A DNA stretch of 64,000 nucleotides from Actinomyces sp. (GCA_022649165.1 JALCNR010000016.1:1-64000); one strand, 5' to 3'. Shown: positions 10,343 to 27,327, counted from the stretch's first letter. Numbers and translations are program-made. Notes: generated by a model not told the origin, from the sequence alone.

Positions 10343-11632
10343 ATGACGCCCTTCCTCCCCTCTCGCGGTCTCCGAGCGCTCCTCGGCAGGGAGACCACGG
10401 GCGGCCTCCTCATCCTCCTCGGCGCCGTCGCCGGCCTGGTCCTGGCCAACGCCCCGACCCGTGAGGCGTTCGAGGCCGTGTCCTCGGCGAGGGTCGGCCC
10501 CGCATCAATCGGCCCGCTCCCCCTCCACCTGGACCTCACCGTCGGCCAGTGGGCCCAGGATGGGCTGCTGACGGTCTTCTTCTTCACCGTCGGCCTGGAG
10601 CTCATCCAGGAGTTCCGCGTCGGGAGCCTGCGCCGCCCTCGCCAGGCGGCCGTCCCGGTCCTCGCCGCGATGGGGGGCGCGGCGGCGCCCGCCCTCGTCT
10701 ATCTGGCGGTCGACGCGCTCGCCGCCGGCGGGGCCCACGCCCACGGGTGGGCGATCCCCACCGCGACCGACATCGCCTTCGCGGTGTCCGTGCTGGCCCT
10801 CTTCGGCCGGGGGCTGCCCGGCGCGCTGCGCAGCTTCCTCCTCACGCTCGCGGTCGTGGACGACCTCATCGGCATCCTCCTCATCGCCGTCTTCTACCCC
10901 GCCGAGGGCGGCATCTCGCCCCTGGCTCTGATCGGCTCGCTCGCGATGGTCGCCGTGTTCGCCGTCCTCGCGCGGCGGAGGCGGATGCGATGGTGGCTGA
11001 TGGCCCCCGTCGCCGTGGCCGCCTGGGCCCTCATGCACGCCTCCGGCGTCCATCCCACGATCGCGGGGGTCGCGCTGGGGCTCGCCGTGCCCGCCGGCTC
11101 CGGGACGGAGGGGACCGGGTCCGGCGCCGCGGCGGGGCTCTCGCGCGCGACGCGCATCGACCTGGCGCTGCGCCCCCTGTCCAACGGGATCGCGCTGCCC
11201 GTCTTCGCCGTCTTCGCCGCCGGCGTCCCCCTCGATCCGGTGGGCGGGCCCGGCCGGTCCGGGCTGCTCGCCCAGCCGTTGGTCTGGGCGGTGTCGGCCG
11301 CCCTCGTCCTCGGCAAGCCCCTGGGGGTCCTGCTCACGACGAAGGCGGTCACCGCGTGGACGCGCCTGCGGCTGCCGGACTCGATCGGGGTGAGGGACCT
11401 CCTGCCGGTGGGGCTGCTCTGCGGGATCGGGTTCACCGTGTCGATGCTCATCGCTGGCCTGTCCTTCGAGGACCCCTCGCTGGTGGAGGAGGCCCGCGCC
11501 GCCGTCCTGGTGGGATCGACGGCCTCCGCCGCCCTCGGCGCGGCCCTCTTGCGCCATGACGCCCGGGGAGTCCGTGGCTCCGACATGAACGAGGACGGCG
11601 CCCCCGACCGCGACCGGCGCATCATCCGCTGA
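10343..11632 (+). CDS. nhaA: Na+/H+ antiporter NhaA
   Basis: This 429-residue inner-membrane antiporter exchanges Na+ (or Li+) for H+ and takes part in pH and salt homeostasis. It has about 12 hydrophobic segments. The core block TATDIAFAVSVLALFG is followed by LAVVDDLIGILLIA, whose Asp pair matches the ion-binding aspartates of the family. The C-terminal LLCGIGFTVSMLIAGL block is also typical. AGGAG lies 6 bases before the ATG. It is a lone plus-strand gene between rpsL and rpoC, two units normally adjacent in related genomes, so it looks inserted. Confidence 0.95.
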   Translation: MTPFLPSRGLRALLGRETTGGLLILLGAVAGLVLANAPTREAFEAVSSARVGPASIGPLPLHLDLTVGQWAQDGLLTVFFFTVGLELIQEFRVGSLRRPRQAAVPVLAAMGGAAAPALVYLAVDALAAGGAHAHGWAIPTATDIAFAVSVLALFGRGLPGALRSFLLTLAVVDDLIGILLIAVFYPAEGGISPLALIGSLAMVAVFAVLARRRRMRWWLMAPVAVAAWALMHASGVHPTIAGVALGLAVPAGSGTEGTGSGAAAGLSRATRIDLALRPLSNGIALPVFAVFAAGVPLDPVGGPGRSGLLAQPLVWAVSAALVLGKPLGVLLTTKAVTAWTRLRLPDSIGVRDLLPVGLLCGIGFTVSMLIAGLSFEDPSLVEEARAAVLVGSTASAALGAALLRHDARGVRGSDMNEDGAPDRDRRIIR

Positions 11633-11670
11633 CGCTCCGCCGGCCGGAGGATGGCACGCGGGACGGGAAA

Positions 11671-11711
11671 GGGCCCGGACCGCGACGGCGCACCGCCGGC
11701 GGTCCGGGCCC
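11671..11711. terminator. Shared terminator of convergent nhaA and rpoC
   Basis: A 12-bp GGGCCCGGACCG stem with its complement at 11700-11711 encloses a smaller inner hairpin. It lies between the two converging stop codons. Only a short U-run (TTTCCC) follows on the minus strand. Position and stem strength favour a bidirectional terminator. Confidence 0.7.
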
Positions 11712-11744
11712 CTGGTCCCGCTCACAGGCGGGCGCCCCGCGGGA

Positions 11745-15644
<3,900 letters not shown>

Positions 15645-15658
15645 TTTCTCGTATCTCC

Positions 15659-19141
<3,483 letters not shown>

Positions 19142-19353
19142 AGGGGGTCCTTCCCTGCGATTCGTGATGCGCTGGGCAGCCTGCGGCCCCTATCTGACGC
19201 TGTCCGTCACGCTCAGCGCGGGTTTCGGCGTGTGGGTACAGGTCACCTCGGGCACAATCAGGCGCAAATACACATGATATGCTCGCCCGCTCCCCCCGGC
19301 AAGGCGGGTCCCGCTTTGTGGGCGGATTCACGAGGGCGTCGCCGCCGGTGAAC

Positions 19354-19851
19354 TCAGCGCAGGAGGACCGAGAGGCGCCCCGCCCCGTAGCCCCGCACCT
19401 CGCACGCCGCGTCCAGGCGGGGGACGTACCCGCGCAGCCAGCGGTCGATCTCCGCGGGCAGCGGGGCGCTGGACGTGTCGTAGAGGCCCTCGATGAGGCG
19501 CACGTGGGGCGCGTCGCCGACGTTGAACAGGGAGCCCGCGATGTTGAGCACCTCGTAGGCGTTGTCCAGCAGGTCGTCGGACAGGTAGCCGTCGCGCACC
19601 GCCTCCTGGGAGACGGCGGGCGGCACCAGGCCCAGGGCCGCCCCCAGGTGGGCGGCCAGCGGGAGGTCCAGGGCGATCAGGGCGACGCTGTGGCCCAGAT
19701 CGGTCACGTACTCGGCGACGACGGCTCCGCCGGGAGCGCCGGGGTCCAGGCCCTCGCCGTCCACCGTCAGGCTGACGTCGCGCCCGGCGGTCCCGATGAG
19801 CAGGTCGCGCACGGCCTTCGCCTCCGGCAGGCGCGTCTCGGGCCCGATCAC
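19354..19851 (-). CDS. CheC/CheX-type protein, last gene of che operon
   Basis: This 165-residue soluble protein has no close match in memory. Residues DNAYEVLN in its middle fit the D-x3-E-x2-N signature of CheC/CheX/FliY phosphatases, and a proline-containing stretch follows 20-30 residues on. This suggests a second CheY-P phosphatase or a CheC-like adaptor. Its ATG overlaps the stop of a cheY by 4 bases, so the pair is translationally coupled. It is the last gene of the chemotaxis operon. The family call rests on a short motif plus context. Confidence 0.55.
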   Translation of the reverse strand: MIGPETRLPEAKAVRDLLIGTAGRDVSLTVDGEGLDPGAPGGAVVAEYVTDLGHSVALIALDLPLAAHLGAALGLVPPAVSQEAVRDGYLSDDLLDNAYEVLNIAGSLFNVGDAPHVRLIEGLYDTSSAPLPAEIDRWLRGYVPRLDAACEVRGYGAGRLSVLLR

Positions 19852-20207
19852 TCGAGCACCTGCTCGATCTCGGCGCGGAATTGCTCCGCGGTGAAGGGCT
19901 TGGCGATGAGGAACAGCGCGCCCTCCTGCCGCGCGAGCTCCCGCATCTGGGGCGAGCCCTCGGAGGTCACGAGGGCCACCGGCACGTCGCAGCCGGCCCG
20001 GCGCAGGCTGCGCAGCATCTCGATGCCGCTCAGATTGGGCATGTTCCAGTCGGAGAGCACCAGGTCGGGCTGCTCCGCCATCGCCAGGTCGCGCGCCTGG
20101 ACCCCGTCCTCCGCCTCCAGGACCTCCCAGTCGTAGCCCGCCTGGCGCAGCGTCCTCGCCACGATCCTGCGCATCACCCGGCTGTCATCCGCCACGAGCA
20201 CTCTCAT
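19848..20207 (-). CDS. cheY: Single-domain response regulator, CheY-type (second copy)
   Basis: This 119-residue receiver domain has the full active site: D7-D8, phospho-acceptor D53, T81 and K103. It has no output domain, so it acts by docking to a partner. It is sandwiched with 4-base overlaps between two CheC/CheX-type genes. This suggests that it, rather than the upstream cheY, is the substrate or partner of those phosphatases. It may be a phosphate sink or the second output regulator. Confidence 0.88.
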   Translation of the reverse strand: MRVLVADDSRVMRRIVARTLRQAGYDWEVLEAEDGVQARDLAMAEQPDLVLSDWNMPNLSGIEMLRSLRRAGCDVPVALVTSEGSPQMRELARQEGALFLIAKPFTAEQFRAEIEQVLE

Positions 20208-20686
20208 CGGTTCCGCTCCTCCGTCTCGTCATCGGTCAGACTCCACAGGCTCACGAGGATCGGGGCGCCGCGCCACCGGAGCCGGACCTCCAGCCGCCGG
20301 GACCCGCGCCCGGGAGGGGGCGCCGTATCCGCGCCCGGGGGCGTGAGCCTGCCCGCCCCCGGCATGAGGGACTTCACGTTGCCCCCGATGATGTTCGCCA
20401 CCTCCCGCATCGCGTCGAGGAGGTCCTCCTGCTCCAGCGGGTCGGCGTCGCCCAGCCCCAGCAGCCGCCGCGCGAGTTCCCGGCAAGTCCCCTCCCCGGC
20501 CGAGACCAGCGTCCGCGTGCCCGCCTCCCCGATGGCATCCACCCAGGCGTGCAACGGGGCCTCCAGACCCGGCATGGGCCCGGCCCAGGGCCCCAGGCCG
20601 TCCGTCCCCCCGTCCACCATGGCGGCGAACAGGTCCTGGGCGATACCCAGCACCTGCTGCTCCTCGCTGGGAGATCCCGTGTCCAT
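20204..20686 (-). CDS. CheX-like chemotaxis phosphatase
   Basis: This 160-residue protein contains DAMREVANIIGGN, which fits the D-x3-E-x2-N-x3-G catalytic signature of the CheX/CheC CheY-P phosphatases. The protein would remove phosphate from CheY and reset the motor signal. The ATG at 20686 was chosen for the adjacent GAGGGG; the open frame runs further into the upstream cheY without support. It overlaps the next cheY by 4 bases. Confidence 0.75.
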   Translation of the reverse strand: MDTGSPSEEQQVLGIAQDLFAAMVDGGTDGLGPWAGPMPGLEAPLHAWVDAIGEAGTRTLVSAGEGTCRELARRLLGLGDADPLEQEDLLDAMREVANIIGGNVKSLMPGAGRLTPPGADTAPPPGRGSRRLEVRLRWRGAPILVSLWSLTDDETEERNR

Positions 20687-20700
20687 GACGGCCCCTCTGC

Positions 20701-21093
20701 TCACAGCGACTCCTCGTCCGGCAGGAGCCCGAGCAGCGCGAGCTTGTCGCGCAGCGCGTCGGGCGTGAACGGTTTGATGAGGTACTCGTGCGCGCCCGCG
20801 GCGAGCGCCCGCACGATCTGGTCGCGCTCCGACTCGGTCGTCACCATCATCAGGGTGACGCCGCGCCACTCCTTGCGGGCGCGGACGGCCGTCACGAAAG
20901 ACAGTCCGTCCATGACCGGCATGTTCCAGTCGACGCAGGCCAGGTCCACGGCCCCGCCCTCGTCCTGCTCAGCCAGGACCTCCATGGCCTCCCGGCCGTT
21001 CCCCGCCTCCACCACGGAGAACCCGAGCCCGCGCAGTTGGCCGCCGACGATGCGGCGCATGACACGTGAGTCGTCGATGACGAGTGCCTTCAT
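20701..21093 (-). CDS. cheY: Chemotaxis response regulator CheY (first copy)
   Basis: This 130-residue stand-alone receiver has the active site D7-D8, D55, T85 and K107. It is the likely motor-switching regulator phosphorylated by CheA. It lies between cheR (4-base overlap) and the CheX-like gene. A longer upstream frame reaches into cheR; the start at 21093 matches the standard N-terminus of the family (KALVIDDSRVMRR). Confidence 0.93.
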   Translation of the reverse strand: MKALVIDDSRVMRRIVGGQLRGLGFSVVEAGNGREAMEVLAEQDEGGAVDLACVDWNMPVMDGLSFVTAVRARKEWRGVTLMMVTTESERDQIVRALAAGAHEYLIKPFTPDALRDKLALLGLLPDEESL

Positions 21094-21908
21094 GATCGAT
21101 CTCCTGAGAGCTGGTAGACCGGGCCGGCGGCGGTCCCGACCCGATGCCACAGCGGCTCCGCGCCCCACGGGGCCTCCGCCGAGCCGAGGAACAGGAAGCC
21201 GCCCGGGCGCACGACCCGCGCGATCTTGCGCAGGATCGCCGTTTTCGTGGGCGAGTCGAAGTAGATGAGGACGTTGCGCAGGAACACGACGTCGAACGGC
21301 CCCCACTGCGGGGGCTGATCAAGGAGGTTGTGCCGCATGAAGGTGACGCTCGATCGCATGGGGATGTCGATCCTCCACCGGGACCCCTCCCGCGAGAAGT
21401 AGCGCACCAGCAGGGCGGCGGGCAGGCCCCGGTTGACCTCCAGCTGGGAGTACACGCCCGCGCGAGCCCGGTCGAGCACCTCGCCCGACAGGTCGGTGGC
21501 GAGGATCGAGAAGTCCCGGATCCCGGTCTCGGCCAGGGTCATCGCGACGCTGTACGGCTCCTGCCCGGTCGAGCAGGCGGCCGACCAGATCCGGATCCCC
21601 GGTCCCGGCCTGCCCGCCGTCACGGCCGGCAGCACCGTCTCTCGCAGCGTGTCGAAGGGGACGCGGTCGCGGAACCACGATGTCTCGTTGGTGGTGAGGG
21701 CCTCGACGATCCGCTCCAGGGCCGCCGGGTCCCCCGGCGCGTGGCGCACGAACTCATCGATGGCGGCCGGCCCGGTGAACCCCGCGGACCGCGCCACCGG
21801 CAGCAGGCGGTTCTCCACCAGGTACTCCTTGCCGGGAGGCAGCTGGATCGCGCTCCGGGTCCGCACGAGGTCGCTGACGAAGGCGAAGGACTGCGGGGAC
21901 ACGCTCAT
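21090..21908 (-). CDS. cheR: Chemoreceptor methyltransferase CheR
   Basis: This 272-residue S-adenosylmethionine-dependent methyltransferase adds methyl groups to receptor glutamates for adaptation. The SAM-binding stretch IWSAACSTGQEPYS is clear, as are FRDRVPFDTL and DVVFLRNVLIYF. The start MSVSPQSF overlaps the cheB stop by 4 bases. The length is normal. Confidence 0.95.
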   Translation of the reverse strand: MSVSPQSFAFVSDLVRTRSAIQLPPGKEYLVENRLLPVARSAGFTGPAAIDEFVRHAPGDPAALERIVEALTTNETSWFRDRVPFDTLRETVLPAVTAGRPGPGIRIWSAACSTGQEPYSVAMTLAETGIRDFSILATDLSGEVLDRARAGVYSQLEVNRGLPAALLVRYFSREGSRWRIDIPMRSSVTFMRHNLLDQPPQWGPFDVVFLRNVLIYFDSPTKTAILRKIARVVRPGGFLFLGSAEAPWGAEPLWHRVGTAAGPVYQLSGDRS

Positions 21909-22996
21909 TCGCCGGCCCCCGATGCCCGGCGCCCGATGGCGGCGGCGACGGCGTCCAGGGGGAGCACGGCGCGGGCCAGCCCGGCGCGGGCCACCGCGCC
22001 CGGCATCCCCCACACGACGGATGTGTCCTCGTCCTGGACGAGGACGGAGCCTCCGGCCTTCACGATGCGCCGGCACCCCTCCAGCCCGTCCGACCCCATG
22101 CCGGTGAGGACGACGCCCAGCACCGCGCCGCCGACGGCGGCCACCGCCGAGTCGAAGAGCACGTCGACGGAGGGGCGCACGTAGTTCACGGGCGGGTCGT
22201 CCCTCAGGCCCGCCTCCAGGGCCCCGCCTCGGCTCACGACCGCCATGTGGCGCCCGCCCGGAGCGATGTGGATCGTCCCGGCCCGCAGGGCCTCGCCCGC
22301 GCCCGCCTCGACGACCCTCGCCGGTCCAAGCCCGTCGAGGCGCTCGGCGAACTGCCGGGTGAAGACCGGCGGCATGTGCTGGACCACGAGGACCGGCACG
22401 GGGAGCGGGCGCTCGAGCGCCGCGACGACGGTGGACAGGGCGTTGGGCCCGCCCGTCGAGGATCCGACGACGATGAGGCGGGGCACGGCGACGGCGGGCG
22501 GCGGGGCCAGGCGCGTCGCCGGACGCGCCTCGCGCGGGCCGCGCCTGCGGACCAGCCCGTGGATGCGGGGGAGCAGCTGGGAGGACACCCGCCGCAGCGA
22601 CTCCTCCAGGCTGCCCGTCCCGGCGGGCTTCGCCACGTAGTCGCTGGCGCCCGCGGCGAGGGCGTCCAGCGTCGCCGTCGCGCCGCGCTCGGTGAGCGTG
22701 GAGAACATGATGATCGGCATGCGCAGGCCCTCGGCGCGCAACGCGCGAACGGCCTCGATCCCGTCCATCACGGGCATCTCGACGTCCATCGTGACGACGT
22801 CGGGGCGCAGGCTGCGGGCCCGCTCGATCGCGATCCGCCCGTTGGCGGCGGTCCCCGCGACCTCGATGAGGGGGTCCTCGTTCAGCGTGCGGACGAGCAG
22901 GCGCCGCACGACGACCGAGTCGTCGACGACGAGCGCCCGGATCGGCCGCGGGGCGGAGGCGTCCGCCCCGCGACCCGGAGTCCTGGTCTCCCCCAC
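21905..22996 (-). CDS. cheB: Receptor methylesterase/glutamine deamidase CheB
   Basis: This 363-residue two-domain protein has an N-terminal receiver (VVDDS; phospho-acceptor in TMDVEMP) and a C-terminal methylesterase. The esterase triad is visible: Ser in GSSTGGP, His in VVQHMP and Asp in GMGSDG. It removes receptor methyl groups after phosphorylation by CheA. The start is GTG, one base past the receptor gene's stop. Confidence 0.95.
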   Translation of the reverse strand: MGETRTPGRGADASAPRPIRALVVDDSVVVRRLLVRTLNEDPLIEVAGTAANGRIAIERARSLRPDVVTMDVEMPVMDGIEAVRALRAEGLRMPIIMFSTLTERGATATLDALAAGASDYVAKPAGTGSLEESLRRVSSQLLPRIHGLVRRRGPREARPATRLAPPPAVAVPRLIVVGSSTGGPNALSTVVAALERPLPVPVLVVQHMPPVFTRQFAERLDGLGPARVVEAGAGEALRAGTIHIAPGGRHMAVVSRGGALEAGLRDDPPVNYVRPSVDVLFDSAVAAVGGAVLGVVLTGMGSDGLEGCRRIVKAGGSVLVQDEDTSVVWGMPGAVARAGLARAVLPLDAVAAAIGRRASGAGE

Positions 22997-22997
22997 G

Positions 22998-24677
22998 TCA
23001 GAACTTGAACCGGGAGATCGTCTGGTTGGACTCGCCGGCCATGCGGGCGAGCTCCGCCAGGGCGTCCGCCGACTGCCCGAGAGCCTCCGTGGCCTCCGCG
23101 GCGTTCGTCGCCACCTTCCCGACGTTCGTCGCGATCTCGCCGGAGCCCGAGGCCGCCTCGGTCACGCTGCGGGACATCTCGTTCGTCGTGGCGGTCTGCT
23201 CCTCGACGGCGGAGGCGATCGTCATCTGGAGGTCGTTGATCTCCTGGACGGTGTGCGAGATCTCGCCGATGGCGTCCACGGCGGTGACCGTGTCGTTCTG
23301 GATGGCCGTCACGCGGCCCGCGATGTCCTTCGTCGCCTTGGCGGTCTCCTGGGCGAGGTCCTTGACCTCGCCGGCCACCACCGCGAACCCCTTGCCCGCC
23401 TCGCCGGCCCGGGCCGCCTCGATCGTCGCGTTGAGCGCCAGGAGGTTCGTCTGCTCCGCGATCGAGGTGATGACCTTGACGACGTCTCCGATCTCCTGGG
23501 AGGACTCCCCGAGGCGCGCCACCTGCGTGTTCGTCTGCTCGGCCTTCTCTGCGGCAGAGGTGGCGACCTTGGCCGCGTCGCTGGCGCTCTTCGCGATCTC
23601 TCGGATCGAGGCGCTCATCTCCTCCGCGCCGGCGGCCACCGACTGGATCGTCGAGGTGATCTGCTCGGTCGCCGAGGCGACGACCCCCGCGTCGGCGGTG
23701 ACGGCCTGCGACCCGGCCACCGCCTGGTGGTTCGCGGCGGCCAGCTCCTCCGCCGAGGAGGACACGTTGTGGATCAGCTCGGCCAGTTGCGCGGTCATGT
23801 TCCGCAGGTGGCCCCGGGCGATCTCGAGGGACGCGGCGACCTGGCCGAGTTCGTCGCGCGCCTTGAGCCCGACCGGCGTGCGCAGGTCGCCGTCCCCGAT
23901 GCGGTCGACGGCGGCCCGCAGCATCCGGAGGTGCCCCGAGATCTGGCGCATCGTCGTGCCGACGATGATGAGGACGAGGACGGTGCCCGCCAGCGCGATG
24001 CCGACCATCATCCACCGCGAGGTCGCGGACTCGGCGCGGGCGCTGGCGGTGTCCGCGCCGGCCTGCTGGATGACCTTGTCCTCAAGGGTCTGCACGTTGT
24101 CCCCGATCTGGGTGACGAGGTCGCGCACCTGGGAGACGTAGGCGGCGTGGTAGGCGTCCGAGCCGCGGTCCGCCGCGGCCTCGATGGCGTCCGCGGCTCG
24201 CTGGTAGTCGGAGAAGCCGTCCTTGAGCGCCTCGTAGGCGTCCGCGTCGAGGGCGTAGGGCGCGAAGGCGTCGATGTTCTCCTGGGTCTTCGCGTCGTAG
24301 TCCTTGCGCTCTTGGGTGACGTCCTCGCGCTCCGACTCCCCGACCATGCCGTACTCCAGGACCCGCGAGCGGCTGGCCTGGAACCAGCGCTGGGTGTTGA
24401 GCAAGTAGGTCTGCGGGGTGATCGCCCGGTCCTCGAGGTTCGCGATGGAACCGCTGAGGGAGCTGATGCGCACGATGGACAGGGCGCACACGATGGCGAC
24501 GACGACGATCGAGACGACGATCGTCAGGATCATCTTCGTGCTCACGGCGATGTCCTCGGTGCGGAACCGGCGCTGGCGGTCCCCGTCCGCGGAGGCGCCG
24601 GGATCGGGCAGGCCAGAGGGGTCGGGCCCCGGTGTCGGGAGCGAGGAGGTGGTGGATGCGGCGGTGACAGCAGTCAT
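22998..24677 (-). CDS. Methyl-accepting chemotaxis protein
   Basis: This 559-residue transmembrane chemoreceptor is the only one in the window. It has a cytoplasmic tail of about 45 residues, TM1 (about 48-70), an extracellular helical sensor (about 70-215) and TM2 (about 220-242). A HAMP domain (GDGDLRTP) and a long signalling domain follow; the hairpin tip reads [19 protein letters not shown]. The C-terminus has no NWETF-type CheR tether. The ligand cannot be inferred. It lies between cheW and cheB. Confidence 0.93.
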   Translation of the reverse strand: MTAVTAASTTSSLPTPGPDPSGLPDPGASADGDRQRRFRTEDIAVSTKMILTIVVSIVVVAIVCALSIVRISSLSGSIANLEDRAITPQTYLLNTQRWFQASRSRVLEYGMVGESEREDVTQERKDYDAKTQENIDAFAPYALDADAYEALKDGFSDYQRAADAIEAAADRGSDAYHAAYVSQVRDLVTQIGDNVQTLEDKVIQQAGADTASARAESATSRWMMVGIALAGTVLVLIIVGTTMRQISGHLRMLRAAVDRIGDGDLRTPVGLKARDELGQVAASLEIARGHLRNMTAQLAELIHNVSSSAEELAAANHQAVAGSQAVTADAGVVASATEQITSTIQSVAAGAEEMSASIREIAKSASDAAKVATSAAEKAEQTNTQVARLGESSQEIGDVVKVITSIAEQTNLLALNATIEAARAGEAGKGFAVVAGEVKDLAQETAKATKDIAGRVTAIQNDTVTAVDAIGEISHTVQEINDLQMTIASAVEEQTATTNEMSRSVTEAASGSGEIATNVGKVATNAAEATEALGQSADALAELARMAGESNQTISRFKF

Positions 24678-24712
24678 GTCGGGACTCGATTCGTGGATGG
24701 CGAGAGTGTGTT

Positions 24713-25132
24713 TCAGCGGGAGGTCACGGCGTCGACGTCAAGCGCGAGCAGCAGCCTGTCCGTCAGCTTGTACGCCCCGAGCACGAAGGGCCGGAGCTCG
24801 GCTCCCAGGGTTCTCGGCGGGTCGTCGAAGTCGGCGTCCTCGACCTCGACGACCTCCCCGATGCGGTCGACGACCAGGGAGATGGGCTCCGCGGCGCGGT
24901 CGACGACGATCATCATCTGCTCGGCCGGGGTCCGCTCCCCCGGGATGCCGAGCCGGGTGCGCAGGTCCAGGGAGAGCACGACCTGCCCGCGGAGGTTGAC
25001 GAGCCCGGCGATCGTCTCGTCGGCCCGCGGGACCCGGGTCGTGACGTGGACCGGGAGGACCTCCCTGACCGCGTGGACGTCGAGGCCCCAGGTGTGGTCC
25101 CCGACCTCGAAGGTGACGAAGGTGGCGGTCAT
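24713..25132 (-). CDS. cheW: Chemotaxis coupling protein CheW
   Basis: This 139-residue SH3-like adaptor links receptors to CheA. Typical features are the start [13 protein letters not shown], the [10 protein letters not shown] core and the [12 protein letters not shown] segment. The ATG lies 1 base beyond the cheA stop, consistent with coupled translation. Confidence 0.93.
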   Translation of the reverse strand: MTATFVTFEVGDHTWGLDVHAVREVLPVHVTTRVPRADETIAGLVNLRGQVVLSLDLRTRLGIPGERTPAEQMMIVVDRAAEPISLVVDRIGEVVEVEDADFDDPPRTLGAELRPFVLGAYKLTDRLLLALDVDAVTSR

Positions 25133-25133
25133 G

Positions 25134-27305
25134 TCAGGCTCCCATCCTCTCGAGGTCGAACGCCTGGACCGGCTCCGCCGAGCGGATCAGCGCGGGGAGG
25201 TCGAGGAGCTCGGTGACCTGGCCGTCGATGACGGTCGATGCCACCAGGGCGGTGTCGCGCACCTCGGATCGCTCGGAGGGATCGTGGTCGACGACGTCGA
25301 GGATCTGGTCGACGGCGAGGGCGAGGCTCCCTCCGCGGCCGGTGGCCACGACGACCACGGGCAGGTCGTCGGCGTCCCCGGCCGACCCCGTCCCCAGGAC
25401 GTCGTCGAGGCGGACCAGCGGGACCAGCGCCCCGCGGTATTGGAGGACCTCGCGGGCGCCGACCCTCTCCACGCTGTCGGCGGGCAGGCGCTCCAGGCGG
25501 GTCACGACCTCCAACGGCACTCCGACCCGGCGCCCGCCGGCGGCCCCGACGACCAGGAGGCGCTCGAGCCGCGTCTCCGCGGCCTCCGGCGGGACCGTCT
25601 GCGGGGACCGTGTGCGCACGAGATCGCCCGCGTCCGTTCCCAGCGCCTGGCGGGCGACCGCCTGGAGGTCGAGGATCAGCGCCACGGTCCCGTCCCCCAG
25701 CACGGTCGCTCCGGAGAACAGCCCGAGCTGCTTGACCCGCGAGGACAGGGCCTTGACGACGATCTCCTCCGTGTTCAACACCCGGTCGACCATGAGCCCG
25801 AAACGCTCGTCATCGACCTGCATGACGGCGATGACCAGGTCGTCCTCGCCCGGGTCGAGGCCCAGGACGTCCGCCAGGGGGACCAGGGGCAGCAGGGACC
25901 CGCGCAGGCGGAAGACTGGGGCGTCCCCGACCCATTCGATGCGGGGGCCCTCCTCGCCCGAGCGGATGGCGACCAGTTCGAGGAGGTTCACCTGGGCGAT
26001 GGCGAAGACCTCGCCACCGCACTCCACGGTCAGGGCCGGCATGATGGCCAGCGTCAGCGGGATCCGCATCCGCCACGTCGTGCCCGCCCCGATGACGGAC
26101 TCGACGTCGACCGACCCGCCGATCCCCTCGACCTTGGAGCGCACGACGTCCATGCCGACGCCGCGCCCGGAGATGTTGGTGACCTTCTCGGCCGTGGAGA
26201 ACCCGGGCTCGAAGAGCAGGCCGAAAAGCTCGGACGTGCCCATGGACCGCACCTGTCCCTCGGTGCGCAGTCCGCGCGCGACGGCGGCCCGCCCGACGGC
26301 GTCGGGATCGATGCCCCGTCCGTCGTCGGAGATCTCGACGACCACCTGCCCGCCGGCGTGGAAGGCCCGCAGCGTGACCGTCCCCTTCCTCGGCTTCCCC
26401 GCCGCCGCCCGGTCTCCGGGAGGCTCGATGCCGTGGTCGACCGCATTGCGGACCAGGTGGGTCAGGGGGTCCTTGACGGCCTCCAGCAGCCCCCGGTCGA
26501 GCTCGGTGTCCCCGCCCTCCATGACGAGCCCGACCTCGCGGTCCAGCGTCCGGGACAGGTCCCGGATCAGCCGCGGCATCGCCGACCACACGTGCTCGAT
26601 GGGCTGCATGCGCGTGCGCATGACGCCCTCCTGCAGCTCCCCGGCGATGAGGTTCAGCCGCTGGACCGCGCGCTGGACCTCCGGGTCCGCGTCGTCCCGG
26701 GAGAGCCGATCGATCTGGTTGCGCACGAGGACGAGCTCGCCGACCTCGCGCATCAAGGAGTCGAGCAGCCCGACATCGACCCGCACGGAGCTCTCCGCGA
26801 TGCTGTGCGGGGAGTACTCGCCCGCCTCGTCCGCCGCCTCCGCGCGATGGCCGGCGACAGGGGCCGGGGCGGTGTCCCCGGGCGCCGGCTCCCTCTCGGG
26901 TCGCGGGGGCGCGCCGCCCGAGCGGATCGCCTCGATGGCCGCGAGCGCGTCGCCGGCGTCGATGTCGTCCCCGCGTCCGCGCTCGATCGAGGCGAGCATC
27001 CCGCGCAGCCGGTCGACCAGGAGCAGCAGGGCGTCGGCCGTCACGCGGTCCATCGCGCGCTCGCCGTCGCGCAACTCGGCCAGCAGGCTCTCGCCGGTGT
27101 GGGCGAGGTGCTCGAGGTGGCCGAGGCCCAGGAAGCCGGCCGTGCCCTTGATGGTGTGGACCGTGCGGAAGATCCCCGACAGCAGGTCGCGCGAGGACGG
27201 GTCCGTCTCGAGCGCGACCAGGTCCTGATCCAGCTGATCGAGGTTCTCGTAGCTCTCGACCAGGAAGTCGGCGACGATGTCGCCCATGTCGTCGGTGTCG
27301 TCCAC
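25134..27305 (-). CDS. cheA: Chemotaxis histidine kinase CheA
   Basis: The kinase has an N-terminal Hpt domain (H50 in FRTVHTIKGTAGF), a short linker, a P3 dimerisation helix pair (DSLMREVGELVLVRNQ) and a P4 ATPase. P4 shows the N-box RNAVDHGIE, G1 DDGRGI and G2 GRGVGMD. Two tandem CheW-like P5 domains follow. No P2 CheY-docking domain is apparent between Hpt and P3. I chose GTG at 27305 (723 residues) because GGAGG lies 8 bases upstream. An ATG at 27320 is possible, but its AGGAG is only 2 bases away. It is the first gene of the operon, with a FliA-type promoter at 27354-27380. Confidence 0.93.
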   Translation of the reverse strand: MDDTDDMGDIVADFLVESYENLDQLDQDLVALETDPSSRDLLSGIFRTVHTIKGTAGFLGLGHLEHLAHTGESLLAELRDGERAMDRVTADALLLLVDRLRGMLASIERGRGDDIDAGDALAAIEAIRSGGAPPRPEREPAPGDTAPAPVAGHRAEAADEAGEYSPHSIAESSVRVDVGLLDSLMREVGELVLVRNQIDRLSRDDADPEVQRAVQRLNLIAGELQEGVMRTRMQPIEHVWSAMPRLIRDLSRTLDREVGLVMEGGDTELDRGLLEAVKDPLTHLVRNAVDHGIEPPGDRAAAGKPRKGTVTLRAFHAGGQVVVEISDDGRGIDPDAVGRAAVARGLRTEGQVRSMGTSELFGLLFEPGFSTAEKVTNISGRGVGMDVVRSKVEGIGGSVDVESVIGAGTTWRMRIPLTLAIMPALTVECGGEVFAIAQVNLLELVAIRSGEEGPRIEWVGDAPVFRLRGSLLPLVPLADVLGLDPGEDDLVIAVMQVDDERFGLMVDRVLNTEEIVVKALSSRVKQLGLFSGATVLGDGTVALILDLQAVARQALGTDAGDLVRTRSPQTVPPEAAETRLERLLVVGAAGGRRVGVPLEVVTRLERLPADSVERVGAREVLQYRGALVPLVRLDDVLGTGSAGDADDLPVVVVATGRGGSLALAVDQILDVVDHDPSERSEVRDTALVASTVIDGQVTELLDLPALIRSAEPVQAFDLERMGA

Positions 27306-27327
27306 CGGTCCACCCTCCATGGCTCCT

